Positions 34,601 to 49,600 of a DNA stretch of 64,000 bases are shown in pieces. The DNA lies in NCBI GenBank assembly GCA_900708905.1, contig CAADRB010000009.1, positions 3,052,680 to 3,116,679 of the forward strand, given 5' to 3'. This stretch comes from Hymenolepis diminuta (Eukaryota; Platyhelminthes; Cestoda; Cyclophyllidea; Hymenolepididae). Under the pieces are notes generated by a model. It made no database searches. It saw nothing but the letters and a program-made list of their open reading frames with translations, and was not told where the DNA came from. The position numbers and the translations under genes are program-made. Positions within the stretch are counted from its first letter, which is position 1. Each line of letters begins with the position of its first letter.

Positions 34601-37600
34601 CCACTATAAGCCTGTTTCAACATAAATTACAGTATTAATTTACAACATTCTAAGTTTCAGTTTATTCGAAACTTAAAAGAACTTAAAAAATTTGAAGCGT
34701 TGATGTCTACGCAATATCGTAAAGTGCATATGGGAAATGGCTTAATAAAATCACGATTTGATATAAAGGAGAAATCAAATGAATGTTGTACTGAAGTATA
34801 TAATTAAAGCTAAACTGTCTTCCCTAATTAAATTTATTATTAAAGCTGCCCAAACAAATTCTTTAAAGAAATCTGGCAAGAACCGGATAGTTCAGTTTGT
34901 TACCAAGTAAAATCTATTGAGAAATTGAGAGAAAGATAAAAGTTAATTCTATTTATTGATACTTCAATTCCTGAGAGAATCTTATAATATAAAGTTAGTG
35001 CTCAGACTTAAAGAACACTGAAAGGAAATTGTACTGTATTTCAAGACAAAGTTAAGCATTTTTATGCACTTTTATTATAACGAGCTTCAAATACATCGTT
35101 TCATAAAAGAAACATAATACATTTCGAACTGGATTGTGACGTCTATCGCTAAGCGGTGAGTTGGCTGGAGTTAACTGCTCTTCTTACATTTTACCCATTG
35201 GAGTACCAGCCTTCTTGCAGTTGTGCTAAGATTAGGAGAATTTCGGGTTTTACTGTACTCCCTTGTCACGAGCTGTACTATTATGAAAAGTTATATCAGA
35301 TCTCTATCCATTACCTACTTTGAACGGCGTAAACAGTGGCAACGCAAGGATAGTGCAACCAGTTAGAGTTAGAATCAAATGAAAGATAATTAGAGCTAAT
35401 CATAGCACAAATGAACGAGTATTTTCAATAAGTAATGGTTTACATAGTCAAACTTCCTGATTATATTCATATAAAATCAAGTTATTTTAAATAGTGCTAT
35501 CCTAGGTGCAAGTACAACCACATTTTATTTATTAAAGGAAATAATGCTATAATAGTGAGTAAATTATGTAGGCACGTGAGAGATAATGAATTCCTGAATG
35601 ACTAAACGATAACGAGGTATATTTAGATATCAAATATCGCTACAAAATGTCTACATTTCCGCTCCGCGATGTTCCGCCTATCTTTGTAAAAAAAAGCAAA
35701 GCACAAGAGTGACTTAAATAGGTCAGTTGAACAAAAAAGGAAACAATTTGCCAACAGAGATAGGAGATAAAACAGGCAAATGAAAAGAGATTTTAGGGAA
35801 AAAAATTTGCATAATCTCCAATATTGTAATTATTAATTCTGTAATTAAAAAACGAAATTAAGTGAAGTTATCTTGAAACATCTTGACAAAATTGTATTTA
35901 CTTTTCAATCAGATACAGCAATTACTTACTGACAAATTAAACGATTACTTATTTTAATATGAAGTCTTTAGGAAACTCAGGAATTAAATTTTGGATTTTG
36001 AACTATTAGAACATAGTGTATTAACCACACCACCTCTAAGTCATACTTTGAGAAATTTGAGAAATTTTTAATTAAATGTCCGCGAACTGCAAAATAAATG
36101 GAAAATTTGTATTTAAAAAATATACATTTAATTGATAAATCACTGTCTAAAGCGATGAAATAAAATGCTCTCGATCTGGAATATGCTAAATGAAACATTA
36201 GACGGTCAAGAACTTTTAATTTCTAGATTTTTTGATTAACTTATTAATATTTCCAATTTCAAAATTCCAGAGGAAAGCATATTGAGATCTGCTTTGAGAT
36301 TGAGGTCAATTATTTATATCAAAACTGTGGGAAAAATTAAATTATTTGAAGTCGAAAATTTTCTCGTTTTTTTGACAGATTTAAACAGAGTGAATAACTT
36401 TTTCAATCGTATAACTGCCACTACTTGATCAAAAATAAAATGATGCAAAAGAATGACAAGTAACATCTCTTCATGAAGCCGCACAAGGAAGACATAGAAA
36501 TCTAATAAACAGAAAAAACATTAAAACATTTCCAAAATCCAAAGTGGGATAATTACTTTACGACAATGTAAAACTTACCGGTTATAAGAACTTTTTAACC
36601 TCCCACTTGGAAATTTGGAAATCTATTAAAATATTTTTATAAAATTAAATAAAATATGTGCATTTTCAATAAAGTAATAATAATAATGTAATAAAATATT
36701 TATTAGATTAATAGAATATTTTTATTTTACCACAAACAATAACGATAAAAATAGGCTTTAAAATGAAAATAATTTTGCTAAAAAACAAACATTTGGAGTA
36801 GAGAAACAAATGTTGTTTCATTAAAGATGTAGGCTTTTTAAAAAGCGACAGGAAGCGGAATTTTTTTAAGTAGGATTCACCTTTTCCTAGTGTGTTGGCC
36901 GATGACAGAAAGGGAGATAATATCTCATTGTGCTTTCGAAACCCCTTTTAAAATCATGTCTACATTGAGAAGAAGCATGAGTCCATTTTATCGAGCATAA
37001 TATCTAGTGAGAGATACCTACTTTCGATCGCATTTTATGAAGATTCGGTTAAATATATGGATTAATACAACAAAATTTAACTACAATGACTACAGATCTT
37101 TTTCGATTTCTAAATACATTGACGCATTTTATGATTTAAATGAATTTTTAACAGTGAGAATAGGTAAGAACAAGGGCGGGATAATTTAATAAATCTAACT
37201 GGTAATAAAAATAAACTGAAACATGGAATGGTAGTACGCGTATGGATGTCAGATCTTTCATAAAATTAAACATATTTATCGGTTGAACTATTATTGTTCC
37301 TACTGACTGCAAATACGACATATAAGCTTGTCCCCATTTAGTAACGATTAATATATAGAAATTAAAAATTATTTTACAAAATGGGTCATTCAGAATACAC
37401 ATATAACAAGACTTTTAGGTAAATAAGTAATTGAGTATCTGATTTCTGCCTCATTGCCTTTGTTCTCTTCAATTTTTACTCTAAGAATGGAATAGAGGGA
37501 TATATATATACCTAAACAAAGGAATAGCTCTCAGAACATTAAGGATGAAGAGGGCAACGATCATTCATCAACAACATAAGTAAAAAATTATATTTTATTA

Positions 37601-40600
37601 CTACTGTTTCTTAATATGCCGATATAAATGGTTGACAATATGCTTTTGCAAATTTTAAAAATCATCAACAACCATAAAGAAGTTTAATGAGAGTAAGAAA
37701 GGGTGAATTCAATAAAACATATCTACAAGGAAAATATGCATCATTTTTTAATGCAACATTGAAAGCTTTATATCTATTGTCTGATTAACGCTTTGGAAGA
37801 GGAGCTGTCTTTAATTTGTAAAACGAAATAGTTTTTATTCTTGTTATTCTTATTGATAAGCATAAATTTAAGTTTTCATCATTTTTAATCGGCGGCAAAA
37901 ATTCGTTTCCCTTCTAGATTATACAAATATCAGTTCAGTAATAGCTCAGGTAATATCCGATAGTATCTGAGAGTGTACTGTGTTTTGTGCAGTTTCACTT
38001 GACATTTAAATGTTATAATCAGTATTTAAAAGACATTCAAATACTGAGTAAATCTGCTTCAAACAAGTTAGAATAATTAAGTCTTAAATTATTAGAAAAG
38101 ACCAAAAAGGGCAGTATTGTCCTCACCTATAGTACGGTATGAAATGATACCAGTTTAAATTACAAATTTGCATAGATTTTAGTCAGTTTACAGGGATGGT
38201 TTTGTGTTTAAGGAAGCTTAACTCTATTAATGCACTGGTCATCGTGCTCTTCAGCTATGTCGTAGGTCACGGAATCGATTCTCATTACTGCAGAGCGGAA
38301 TAGCCAACCTCAATGGTTATGTCCGGGTACTATAGAGGGTGGCAGAATTCGAGTTTTTATGAAGATGAGCATTCCCAGATGAGCCTTGTATTATCGTTTA
38401 CTCTATCTTTCTAATGCAGATTAAGAGTTGAATATTTGATCATCGAATGATTCGTACTAAACAGAAAATAAGAAAGAATGCGAGGATAAATAATAAATTT
38501 CATCAGACAATAGAACAATAGGGTTGAAATAGAATGCCAAAGAAAAGAATTTAAATGAATATACACTATCTGATGCCATTAATTATAAAAACAGTAGTAG
38601 GTTATGATAAATAAACAAATTGTCTCCTAGGTTCAATGAGAACCGCGGCTCATAATTGAGACAGATGTTGTCCTTCAGAGGGCTGTTATTAGAACAACCG
38701 TAAGGAAATTTAATCCTCCAATTGGAAAAAGCCACTAGTAAACCTCCAAATAGGGCAGGTAAGGTCATGTTTTGTGTCTACTGGGTCAAAAATAATTTCA
38801 CTTTGATCGCATAGATTGCACTAAAGAGAGATCTAATATAACAGTTGGCGAATTTTTATGAGAACAGTAGTATTAATGAGTTTCGGAAAGGTACAACTTA
38901 GGCTCCAACTGATGATCGCAAAAATCTTATGACACATGATGAAAAATAATAAAAGCAATTGAATTGTGCTTTTGTCGACAAGAGATCTTATGAAAACATA
39001 AATAAATATGCATAATTTGTTATATATTATCCGTCCATGAAGTCAATTTAAAGTAACAAAATGCATCATATAACTACATCCATTTAGATTAAATAATCAT
39101 AAAACTTTAAATCAATTAAATTAAAGTTGAATCAAGACAGAATATCTGTCCTCAAAATGCAGTTTGACTGATTAGGTGTATAGATAATGAAGCTAAAGAA
39201 ATCCGAAAACTCGGATCCAATTATACCAAATGTGTCTATTTTAATTAAATTTTAACGAGACACATCCTCAATCCGACTACTTCTAGTATTCTCATGTTCA
39301 ATTCAGTGCCATTTAGTGGATGACCTTGTTACTTCATTAAAATTTATATTTGTCATTAATTGTATCAATCTTGGCCTCTTGTGGATATTCATTGTATTTC
39401 ACCAATAAATTATAAACAAATCTGCCATCATCCAACTCGAACGGATAATGGTTTAGCAGACTCTGCTCACCAAAATCTGGACGTCTGCCTTCCACTTCAG
39501 TGAACTAGTTCTCCTGCAATATAATTACATGTTGTAGACATTCATAAAATAAATATAATTTGTTTACATACATAATCATTGTAAATGAATTACACAATTC
39601 AATGAAAATGCATTTATTAATATTTATACTATTAAAACTAGACTTTTAGGTTCCGCATACAAATTTAAAAAGGCCCTTTTAATTCTATATCAAAATCTTA
39701 CAAGCTCCAGGGGCAGTAGAGAGGGTTCAAGCCTAAATTCTGGTTCAGTTTAAAAATTACATTAATTATTGCTTACCTCGAATCTCCCGAAAACCATGCA
39801 GCCCTCGGGTGGCCAGTAGCGAGCCTGGGAAATGGTGTCGTTTTCACCCTGACCAGTGATGTTAAATGGATCTTCGATGACTTGGGTAAGAGCGGACTCT
39901 GGTTCCAAACAGACAATAACAACGACAAACTGCTCCCAAACCATTTGCCAGAAGTCTCCAGCTGTACTCAGAAGTGGTGTTTCTGCAGCGATGTAAGATG
40001 GACTTCTCGGATCGTGATCATACTACAAATAGTTTTCACAAAAATAAAATCAATTACGTTACTATTTGAGGTGGTCTTACGTTGTGTCAAGGCACATATA
40101 CTCGCTTACTCATAACTGCCTACCCTTCATTCTCCCCTATTCTATATCACCCTCTATTTCGGCTATTTTACCGTCCTTCAGTTTTGATTTTTTTCATGAT
40201 TACAAATAAGATATATTGTAGCATTACTAGAGGTTATAATATTGATGAAATATTTTTACATTCAGTTAAATCGATGAGGTAAAAAGGTCCAAACATATCA
40301 TCCATACGTCCGCCAATAGTCTAAAGATTAATAAGGGAATATGAACCATAGAGAGTTTTTCTTTAAATTTTTCCTGGCTGTATAATCTTTTAAACAAAAA
40401 TGCATAGCTTAAATCATTTAAATTTTTTCAAGAGCAGACATCATTCATCTGATAAAAAGTTACAGGTATGATTTGTTGTAAGTCTCTCTGCAAGTTTATT
40501 TTCATTTCAGAATGGAAACGAAGAATACGCCGAGTACTAAAGAAATTCTTGACAATGCCTACTTTTTAAAAACATTTGACCCTAAGAATGTTCAAGTTAT

Positions 40601-43600
40601 TCGAGCTGATAGTGAAGACTGGAATCAAATAAGGAATCATTTTGAAGAGTGTAGACATGGACCAGGATGTTGTGAACCACTTTATATACTTACGCCAAAG
40701 AAGTATTATCACCCAAAAAACTGTGACAATGAAAACTGCCCATGTTCTCTCAAATCAGCAAAAGAGGCACTTCTATCTTTCACAAGACCAACTTCCGATG
40801 GAGAAGAGCAGGACTGGCACAAGGGATATACTGATTCGAAAAGAGAACAATTCGTTCGTACAATGTAAGCTCAAATTCAATATTGAAGACATTTTACTTT
40901 AGACTCTCTCGAATCTTTAACTCGCCAGTACCACGAACCTTCTTGGAAAAATCAACTTATGATAAACTAAAGCTAGCTGAGGAAGCCATATTCCATACCG
41001 AGAGTGATGAAGAGCAATATCTCTCCCGGTTAATTGAATGGGCAATGAACTATAAGGGCGATCTTTAACCTTATCTCCAATACTGAAGTAGCTTTTATTA
41101 ATGCTTTATTTGTGCATTAGCTTTGTGTATAGTCATCCATTTAATAAGTGACTGTCTATAAAGTTTTAGTATAAATTTGTTGATTTGTACGTGTTAATGG
41201 TTAAAAGCAGTATGTAATATATTCTAAAAATTACTGATGAGACCATGTCGGAAGATGTATATTGATTATACCACATACCATTGAAATTAAAATTTAAGAG
41301 ATGGGAAAAGGATCACAAAAAAACATACTACTATTAATAATACTTAAACGCTAGAGCTACACGAGACAAGTGACATTTTTTCTTTTGGTCATCACAGTTA
41401 TTGACCATAGCTAATCAACAAATCTCAAAGATACCTTGCGTAACTCATGTAGGATGTTTTTTCGGCATACCTAGATAAATAAAATCCCAAATGAATCAAA
41501 TTGAATTAAACTCAATTTGAAAAAGACCGCTTAGTCATTTACGAATAATAGCGGTCATTTAAATTGAGTAATGGCTGTTTAAATTATGAGTTTGTTCAAT
41601 CAAATCGCATTCTAAGCTGCTTGTTATCTGTTTGGATATTAATTCAATATACACGCAAATACAGAAGTGATAAAAAACCTCTGTTTAAGGCTTCAAGAAT
41701 TAGAGATGATTTAACTTCATCTAAGATACCGTGGAGACAAAAGAAGAAAACTGAGAAAATAGGATACAAATAACCATTCAAATGATCATTAGATCAATGA
41801 ACACGTTCATTTCAGCTCACAGAATTTTTGGTGACCTAACTAATTCTGGCGGAAAAAAAACATTCCTTAAAAGCTTCAAATTAAAGAATTGTCCGTTTAT
41901 CATTTGGAAAGAAGTATAAATAAAAGGTGTAGTGGCATTATGAAAAGAGGAATTACGGAAACATTCAAATGGATCTTCATGGACTTCTTGCACTACAGGG
42001 TAAATATTTCAAGGTGTTTTTTTCCCAAAAACAGATAATGATTGTATTATTTTGCATTACTTGGGTTAGGTTTAAGTTGGCGCTTACAATACGCATTGGG
42101 ATTAAACATGATTCATGAAAATGTACATAAACACATTAGCATATAAATCTGCATCTTTATTATTGTGTTTTAAATCATAAATTGTAGTCAGACCCATTGC
42201 TATATTTCAGGCCTCAGAAAGTTAGACGAAAGAGACCAAGTTAGTCTGAAAACTATTAATGCACTTGGAATTTGATTTGTCCAGGTTGTGATCGGCCAGA
42301 GAAGATTTGATTAAATGTTTATTGCTATTGGAATTCGTAATTCGATATGGCAGAATAGGATTGATCAGACAGCGTCATTATTCCGTGACCTGCCATAGGT
42401 AATACATGGATGTGTCATGACGATGACGTGAAATCAATACTGCACTTCTGGTGCATAACAAAGCGTTGTTTCGCCTTCCTATTAGAACCTTTAACCTACA
42501 TTATATAATTAGTATTCATTGCCTGTTTCCTGGTAAATGTAGGTTAGTCCAATCTAATTTCATTGCAGAATAAACTTAGTGAAATAGAGAACGTTAATTT
42601 TCCTAATTTCGAGCTTATAGTAGCTGGGATTCAAAAATGCATGATTCTCATTATCATCAGTTACACCAGAGCTCAAGATTGAACAAACTATTGATTGATT
42701 TTAATATGTCAGAAGGGGTGCTGGCACAATATTAAACACTAATTTACCAACTGAGATATGGCGTAGGTATGGCAATGACAATTAAATTGAGGTAACGGCT
42801 ATATATATATATATATATCAGGACAGTCATCTTACCATTAAGCTTGCGTTGATGTAACCGTTGCCTCGACACGACAGCATTACTCGAGTTTGCTCATCTA
42901 AAATTAAAACGCAGATTTATATTTAAAATAATAATTTGATTTTTCATTTTTCTAGAGAAAGTTAAATTAACAGTTTTAAATGTTTATTAATTTTATTACT
43001 AATTCTTTACAAATTTTACTTAGTTTTAAAATGTGCTAAAATTAAGAGTCATTGCTTGGTATAATTTGGAGTAAATTGAAAAGTTATAATTGAATTAGGA
43101 GAGTTTTCGTCTATTTGGGAGGCTAATAAGATTATAGCAAGAAATTTATAAAGTCATCAACAATTTTTGATTAAAAATCACTTTAAAAAATGTAATGCAA
43201 TTGTTCCAAACTCTAGTTTCCTATAAAGTATTTGTTATGGGAATGATTTCATAAACAAGAAATCAACATAAATCATCTTTGTGAATAAAACATACAAAAC
43301 AGCTGAAAAACTACAAAAGACATTCATCAATTCGTAAGATGAAGATGATAAATGCATAAATTCTCAAAGTAATTCTTACTGTTCGAATTTTGAATTTCTT
43401 ATCAGAGGAATTAATTAGACAAAAATGTTATTACGAACTTTAACAATATTCATAACAATATTTGAGAGACAAGGTTATTGATCCTTATAACACTATGAAG
43501 CTTTTTATTTAAAAATGATATTTCTATTTCCCAAAGCAGAGCGATAATCATTCACAAATTTCAACTATTGGAAATCTTCTGAATAAGTGGAACAATAAAC

Positions 43601-46600
43601 CATTTCAATAAGATATGAAAACGGGGCCGAATTTTGTGGGAGTAACAAAATGTAGGAGTTAACAAATAGCTGTTTCCAAAAGTAGAACGCAAAAAGTTGT
43701 GCAGACCGAAAGATATTGAAAAAACTATGATGAGGATTCAAGGAAGTAAAAGAGTTGACGGGGAGAGGAGATGAGAAAGGAGCGTACGAGCAGATAAAAG
43801 TATATGTCTGCGTGTGTGGAATCCAAAGGCAGCTTAGAGTCACTTAGGCAAGGAACCTGCGTGAGAAAGTAAGTGCGGACGTTGTTTAAATGGAACAGGA
43901 CAGTTATTGAAAAAAGGAGACACTTTATTGATCCAGTCCATAATATATGTAAACTCTGAATTAAGCTGTTTTGGCTGGAGAGGATTGAATCAACAACTAA
44001 TATTTTTTATTTCATATTCAAAAGGTCCTAATATGGTTGGACAGACAACGGACCAACCGATGAATGAAGATTAACCTCGTTATGTTGTGATTTGCAATGG
44101 TAATGACATAGAAGCGGAGTGGCGATGAAATGGATTTGTTACCGCACTTCCGATGCGTCGCAAACCACTGTTTCGTTTCACTAACTCATCAGGCCTATTG
44201 TACACATATCATAATTTTAATATGCTTGATAAGAGCCATAAGATACCAATCTTGGACCGATTCACCAAAAAGTTCGCAGATTTACTTAACATATCGTGAA
44301 AACTTATCTATAGCTTTTTAATTATTTATAAGTCTTCAGTCACTATTAAAAGTTATAATCCTATTAACTTAATCAGGCTTCATTCCTCAAGCTAAAAAAA
44401 ACCCTTACTTAGCAACCACCAGACCGTGAAGGGATTATTCTCAACTGTGAAAAAGCGAATTCCGTTAAGAAAATAGCCTCTATAATTAGCCTATTTAAAA
44501 ACAACGACGCTCCTAAAGCAGTACTAATGGGAATACCCCATCACTTTTTTTAGAATCCATCAAACTATTCAGATAAGTCAAGGGGCTTTAAGTTTCGTAT
44601 TTTGAATTAATTGAGAACTAATCGATCAGGGAAGTACCAAGAGAAAAATAAAAACAAATTATCAACAGATTTTATTGACCGAATCACTTGTTTGATTCAA
44701 ATGGCTGATTGAAATGTTCATTTAAGCATGAGACTTCACTTTAAGCTCTTAATCATCACATTTTCAAATTTTACTTAAAAAGTATTAATAATAACGTTAT
44801 GCCCTTACGTTTAAAATTCATTGTTTTAAATACAACCTCTAGAGTGTCCGGAATAGCAGGTGTAAATTAAATTGAGTTGTTGCCATCTGAAAACGTTTTT
44901 TTTCTTTTTAAAGAGCCGAATACAGATATTAAATATCAGCTTGAAAATCAGATAATTAAATTATAGACATCGATTATTAATAAGAGGAGTTCTAGGGAGA
45001 CCCCAAATGGAAGTTTAAAAATATCTCTTATAAGCAAACTTATTTAAAAGTTTCAACAATTTCTCTACCAACTACTGATAAATTTAAAATTTATGCATTT
45101 TCCGTCGATTTACCATGGATTTGACTTCAGAGAGTGGTGTTTATAGTAATTGATAAGAACTAATATTTACATAGGCATTACTATTACTTAACTGTTTTCG
45201 CATATTTCTTAAATAAATACACCATTAACTTTAAGCGATTACTGTAGGGTGCAACTGTCATTATTTCGTGATTATATTGAAATCCATGTTTGTAGTTTTA
45301 ATAACTTCTACAACGTTTTATTTCACGAAAAGTTTATTCTGCCCTATGAAGACTCCTATTTATCGAGCAAATTTTGTTCCAAAGATATAAATTAGATAAA
45401 TAAATATATGGTTACCAGAAAAAAAACATGTTCAGTATAATCTAGTTATTCATTTTTAATTTAACCAAAGACGAATAACCACTTATTTTTTATATTCTTA
45501 TATTCAATAAAATTGACTTTGAAGCAGTCTTAATAGGAGAAAGCAGTAAGTGTTACCTATTAGTGGTGAAATGTAATATATAATAATAATAATAAATAAT
45601 ATAGATTTTCTTAACTAAAAACGTTCTGCGTATTCATATCTAGCAACGAGAACGTCAAAATGAATGAGTGGACAGTAACAACCACCTCAGTGACATTTTT
45701 TAATAGATTTTATAGACTCGATAAGACTTCACGATCCTTTTTTATCAACATATTTTTTTCTAGTAGTAATGAAGTAAAAATTTTACAACTTATTACTTTT
45801 TACTTACCTAAATAGTGCAATGCCCACTAAAAGGTGAAATAGCATCACCTGGTAGAGTAAAAAATACGTCCGAGAATTAGTAACAAATATCATGTGTCTA
45901 AGCACTAAAGTACTCAAATATCCTCTAAAGTTTGTCTAATGAACAATTTTATGAGTAAAATGATGGTTTTATTTATTAACAGTAAACAAGTTCTTAGAAC
46001 TCCATATTAAAGGGTACAAGATTTTTTATTAATAAAATTATTAAAAACACAATATTAAGTTGAGCTAAACCTATATAATTTCACTTGTACAAATATCAAG
46101 TGTAATTCTAAACCAACAAACAACCCTACTGCCATAAAAATAACTGACACCGCCATCTGATCCCTTAACTTAATCAATTCCACATTTATGGTTTAATATG
46201 CAGTGAGTGATATTTGATTTGATCTACAATGTGTTGGATTGTAAAACAATAAACAAATGAAGGAGTAACTGAAAATTCAAAAAATTTGAGTGAGCTCTGT
46301 CAAGTTATAGTTTTATCTGGCTTCAGTATTGCAGATCTCTGTTTACACCAGCCAAATACCATGAAAAAGTGAAAATGGAATTGACATAACCACACATATT
46401 TTAAATTTGCGCAATTTTAAATGGTAGATTTTTTGTCACGCCAAACGAATTTCAGTTGGATTGTAAAATAAGCGGCCATAAAATTAAAATTTGGCCTTTA
46501 TAAGTACAATGGTTTCTCAATTGGATTGAAAACTAATCCACGACCTCCTTAACTACTCTGAATGAGTTATGGCTAAAGTGATGCAACTTTCAACCAGAGC

Positions 46601-49600
46601 TCCAGAGATAATTGTACTTATCATGCAATAAATCCTCCTATTTTACCTTCTTCTCCATTTGGGAACTGTAATATTTAAAGATATGCATCTCAAAATTCAA
46701 ATACAAGCCATTAGTTGATCATTTTTATTTATCGAATTTCAAATGTCGATTTGTCAACTTTAATTTCAATTTCAAACGAATCCAACCACTTGCTCTTAAT
46801 AATCGACGTTTTAGTGCGATTATTGCCCAGTTGCCTTCAAACTAAAACCTCAAATCTCAAATATCTCACGCCATAATGGGTCACCAACAGCAAGTGACGT
46901 TCTATGGAATGTTTATCATTTCAAGACTCAAACCTTTTGGGAGGTAAAGTAATCAAGGCCTTAGGATATAGTAAATTTTTTAAAAGAGTAAAGTATTTAA
47001 TAGCATGGAATTATTTACTAGGAATTCAAAAGATGCTTTGATTTTGAGAGTTCCGACCGATTAAGCAGAGCAAGCAGCACATTCCATTTAAAAGTGGAAT
47101 AGACAACTAATAAATAAATTGAATAGTGGACCTAATTAAACCAGAATTAAAAACGGATAAATTTAGAACATTGAAAACAGGTATGTTCCCTGGCGAAATG
47201 AGTAAGTCATGTCAAAATAATCTTATTAACGACCACACACGAAAGTAACATTTTAACTTAAAGTTGACTGTTCACATGCCTTCAAGTCTATGCTCTAACG
47301 GAACGCTCTCGAATGTTAAGGTACATGTATGCCCTAACGGCAGTTGGAGGTATGCAAAAGTTTTGATTTCAAGACTGATATTCCTTAATTTCTCTTTTTC
47401 TTTATATTTTCAATATAAATAGGAAACTTACATGGAATGGGGCAACCTGCTCGATTTTTGCAGGCGTTTTCGGACCTTCTAGCAGCTTCGCATGGAACAG
47501 CTTCCTCGCTCTCGTACGCATTTAGCTCCTCCCAGTCAGCATCCAAACGGTCTCTATTTCTGAGATGTTCTTCCATATAGGACTGCAAGCGATAAACAAA
47601 GATAATGGACATTATACCAATGGGACAAGTAAATGAATAGCTACAACAGTGGAAAAATATTTTGGGGAAATAGTAGGAAGGGTTAACTTATCGGAATCCA
47701 GATAATTGCTTCATAACTTCTCAGTCCGCAAAGTAACATGCAGCTGCTTTTACAAACGACCTTTCGAGAAGAATATCGTCCATTGAGTCCGATGACAACA
47801 TCAATGATTACATCCTGATATATGATGTTTCAATCATTTTTGCCTTTTATTAGACTTAAAGCAGCCTGAAATTTGGCGCAAAAAGTCCTTGTTAATTGTT
47901 GCGCCTTAAGATCAGTGGTCCTGCCGATAGTACGGAAACACTCGCATACAGTTGGCAGCTATAAACACTAGTCCTGACACCCTTACCATAATTCCTAATA
48001 TCCACGTATAATAATTTAATGCTGTATTTGATCACTTCTTTGACAGTGATTATTTGATATTTTAACATTTTGCATTTTTCTAGTCTTCTGTATTATTTTG
48101 AACTTCTGGTCTGACCACATTCACATCCGGCCATCTAAAACTCTAACGTAGTGTAAACAAATTTCACCCAGACAGTCCCACTACTGTACCCATTTAAAAG
48201 GCTGCTCGGTGGGGACTTACTATTATTAAAAAGAATAAAAAAGCATTTACAATCTTTTAAACTGATTTAAAATTGATCAAAATTAAGTTAACAAATTATA
48301 ATTTAAAAAAAATTCTTCCATGGATAAATGTGACAGCTAAATATAAGCTAATCGGGCTTATTCATTTAATGATAAAGTGCGTCATAAGTTATTCCATTCG
48401 TTCTCACTAATAGTAATAATGAGTTTCGCTAAAAATAATGATCGATATTGAAGTAGAACTTTAATGAATCTTCAATGGACTTTAATGAATACTAAAGGAA
48501 CGATGAATGGAAGGTATTTTGGGACATTCAATTTTTCAGAACCACTGAGAAACATCAGTTAAAAGAGTCGGTGCTGTAGCTTTCTCTTAGGTATCTAACT
48601 TAATAAATGTGGATTTTTTTCTGTTATTTAAATAGCCAATGTAAAAGAGTATTAAAATTTACCAGTCAGTCAAAGCAAATTTATGCGGCCTTTGAAATAG
48701 GGAGTGTTGTATTCCGGCTATAAGTGTCAGGCCACATGATAAACTTCCTTTGGGACACAGAGACTTGAGTATGATTGACTTCCTCCAGTCATCAAGTGTA
48801 TTTACTTGTCTATCTAATCAGTTACGATCGGGACAATATAATACTATGTAATCTAAACCAGGTGGGTTCTCTGGAGTCTTTTCTAAATACATTCCAATAT
48901 GTTACAGGGCGTACTTTAAATGTTGATAAAGTAGGACATGGATTCTGATAACTTCCACCACTGAAGTTGAAGAAGTGTATTTTCATAATATTTTACTCTG
49001 TTTTACTGCTGAAATGAACTCCTAACAATAACAAGGACCATACCAACAGATCGCTTTCCGATTTGTAAAATATTTTTTAAATACTTAAAAGCATTAGGGT
49101 TTTAGTAAAATGCAACAATTATTTAAAAACGCGTGTGCAGCGTACGTTAAAGTTTTCAAATAGCTTAATTTTTCTGAAAGCACAAGTCCACTAATAAATT
49201 AATATGTAAATAACCTTTTCTATAGAGCAATCGAAATACTGCTATTCATAAATTTTGAACAAAATATACATGCTTCATGCTCTCTTTTAAGAATTCACTA
49301 GCAAATAAACAGAATAACATTTTAGTCACTTATCAGATTAAAACGTTGGTCAAAACACTCAGCGACAGTAGCTCAAATTAAAGACGATAAACTTTTAGGG
49401 AGAGTGTAAAATTTGTATTGATTTAATAGAGCACTGATTGACTTACCAAAATTAGATGGCCAGTAGTGACGTCTAGAGTCATTTGGACGGGCTCGTCACT
49501 CCTGAAATCAAACGCGAACAGAAATAAACAATTGACTCACACTACACTCGATAAGACTAAAAGTGGAGTACTTTAATGGATACAACATAATTAAAATTTA

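Larger units (their letters stand above)
40023..42835 (-). other. IA-2 intron hosting the nested gene
   Basis: Apart from the nested gene, the rest is AT-rich. It contains one copy of a possible dispersed repeat (42376-42480) and an (AT)9 tract at 42801-42818, just past the next donor. Confidence 0.6.

Noticed and set aside
38215..38420. tRNA-like B-box sequence
   Set aside because: A matching A-box and cloverleaf could not be drawn; not called as a tRNA or SINE.
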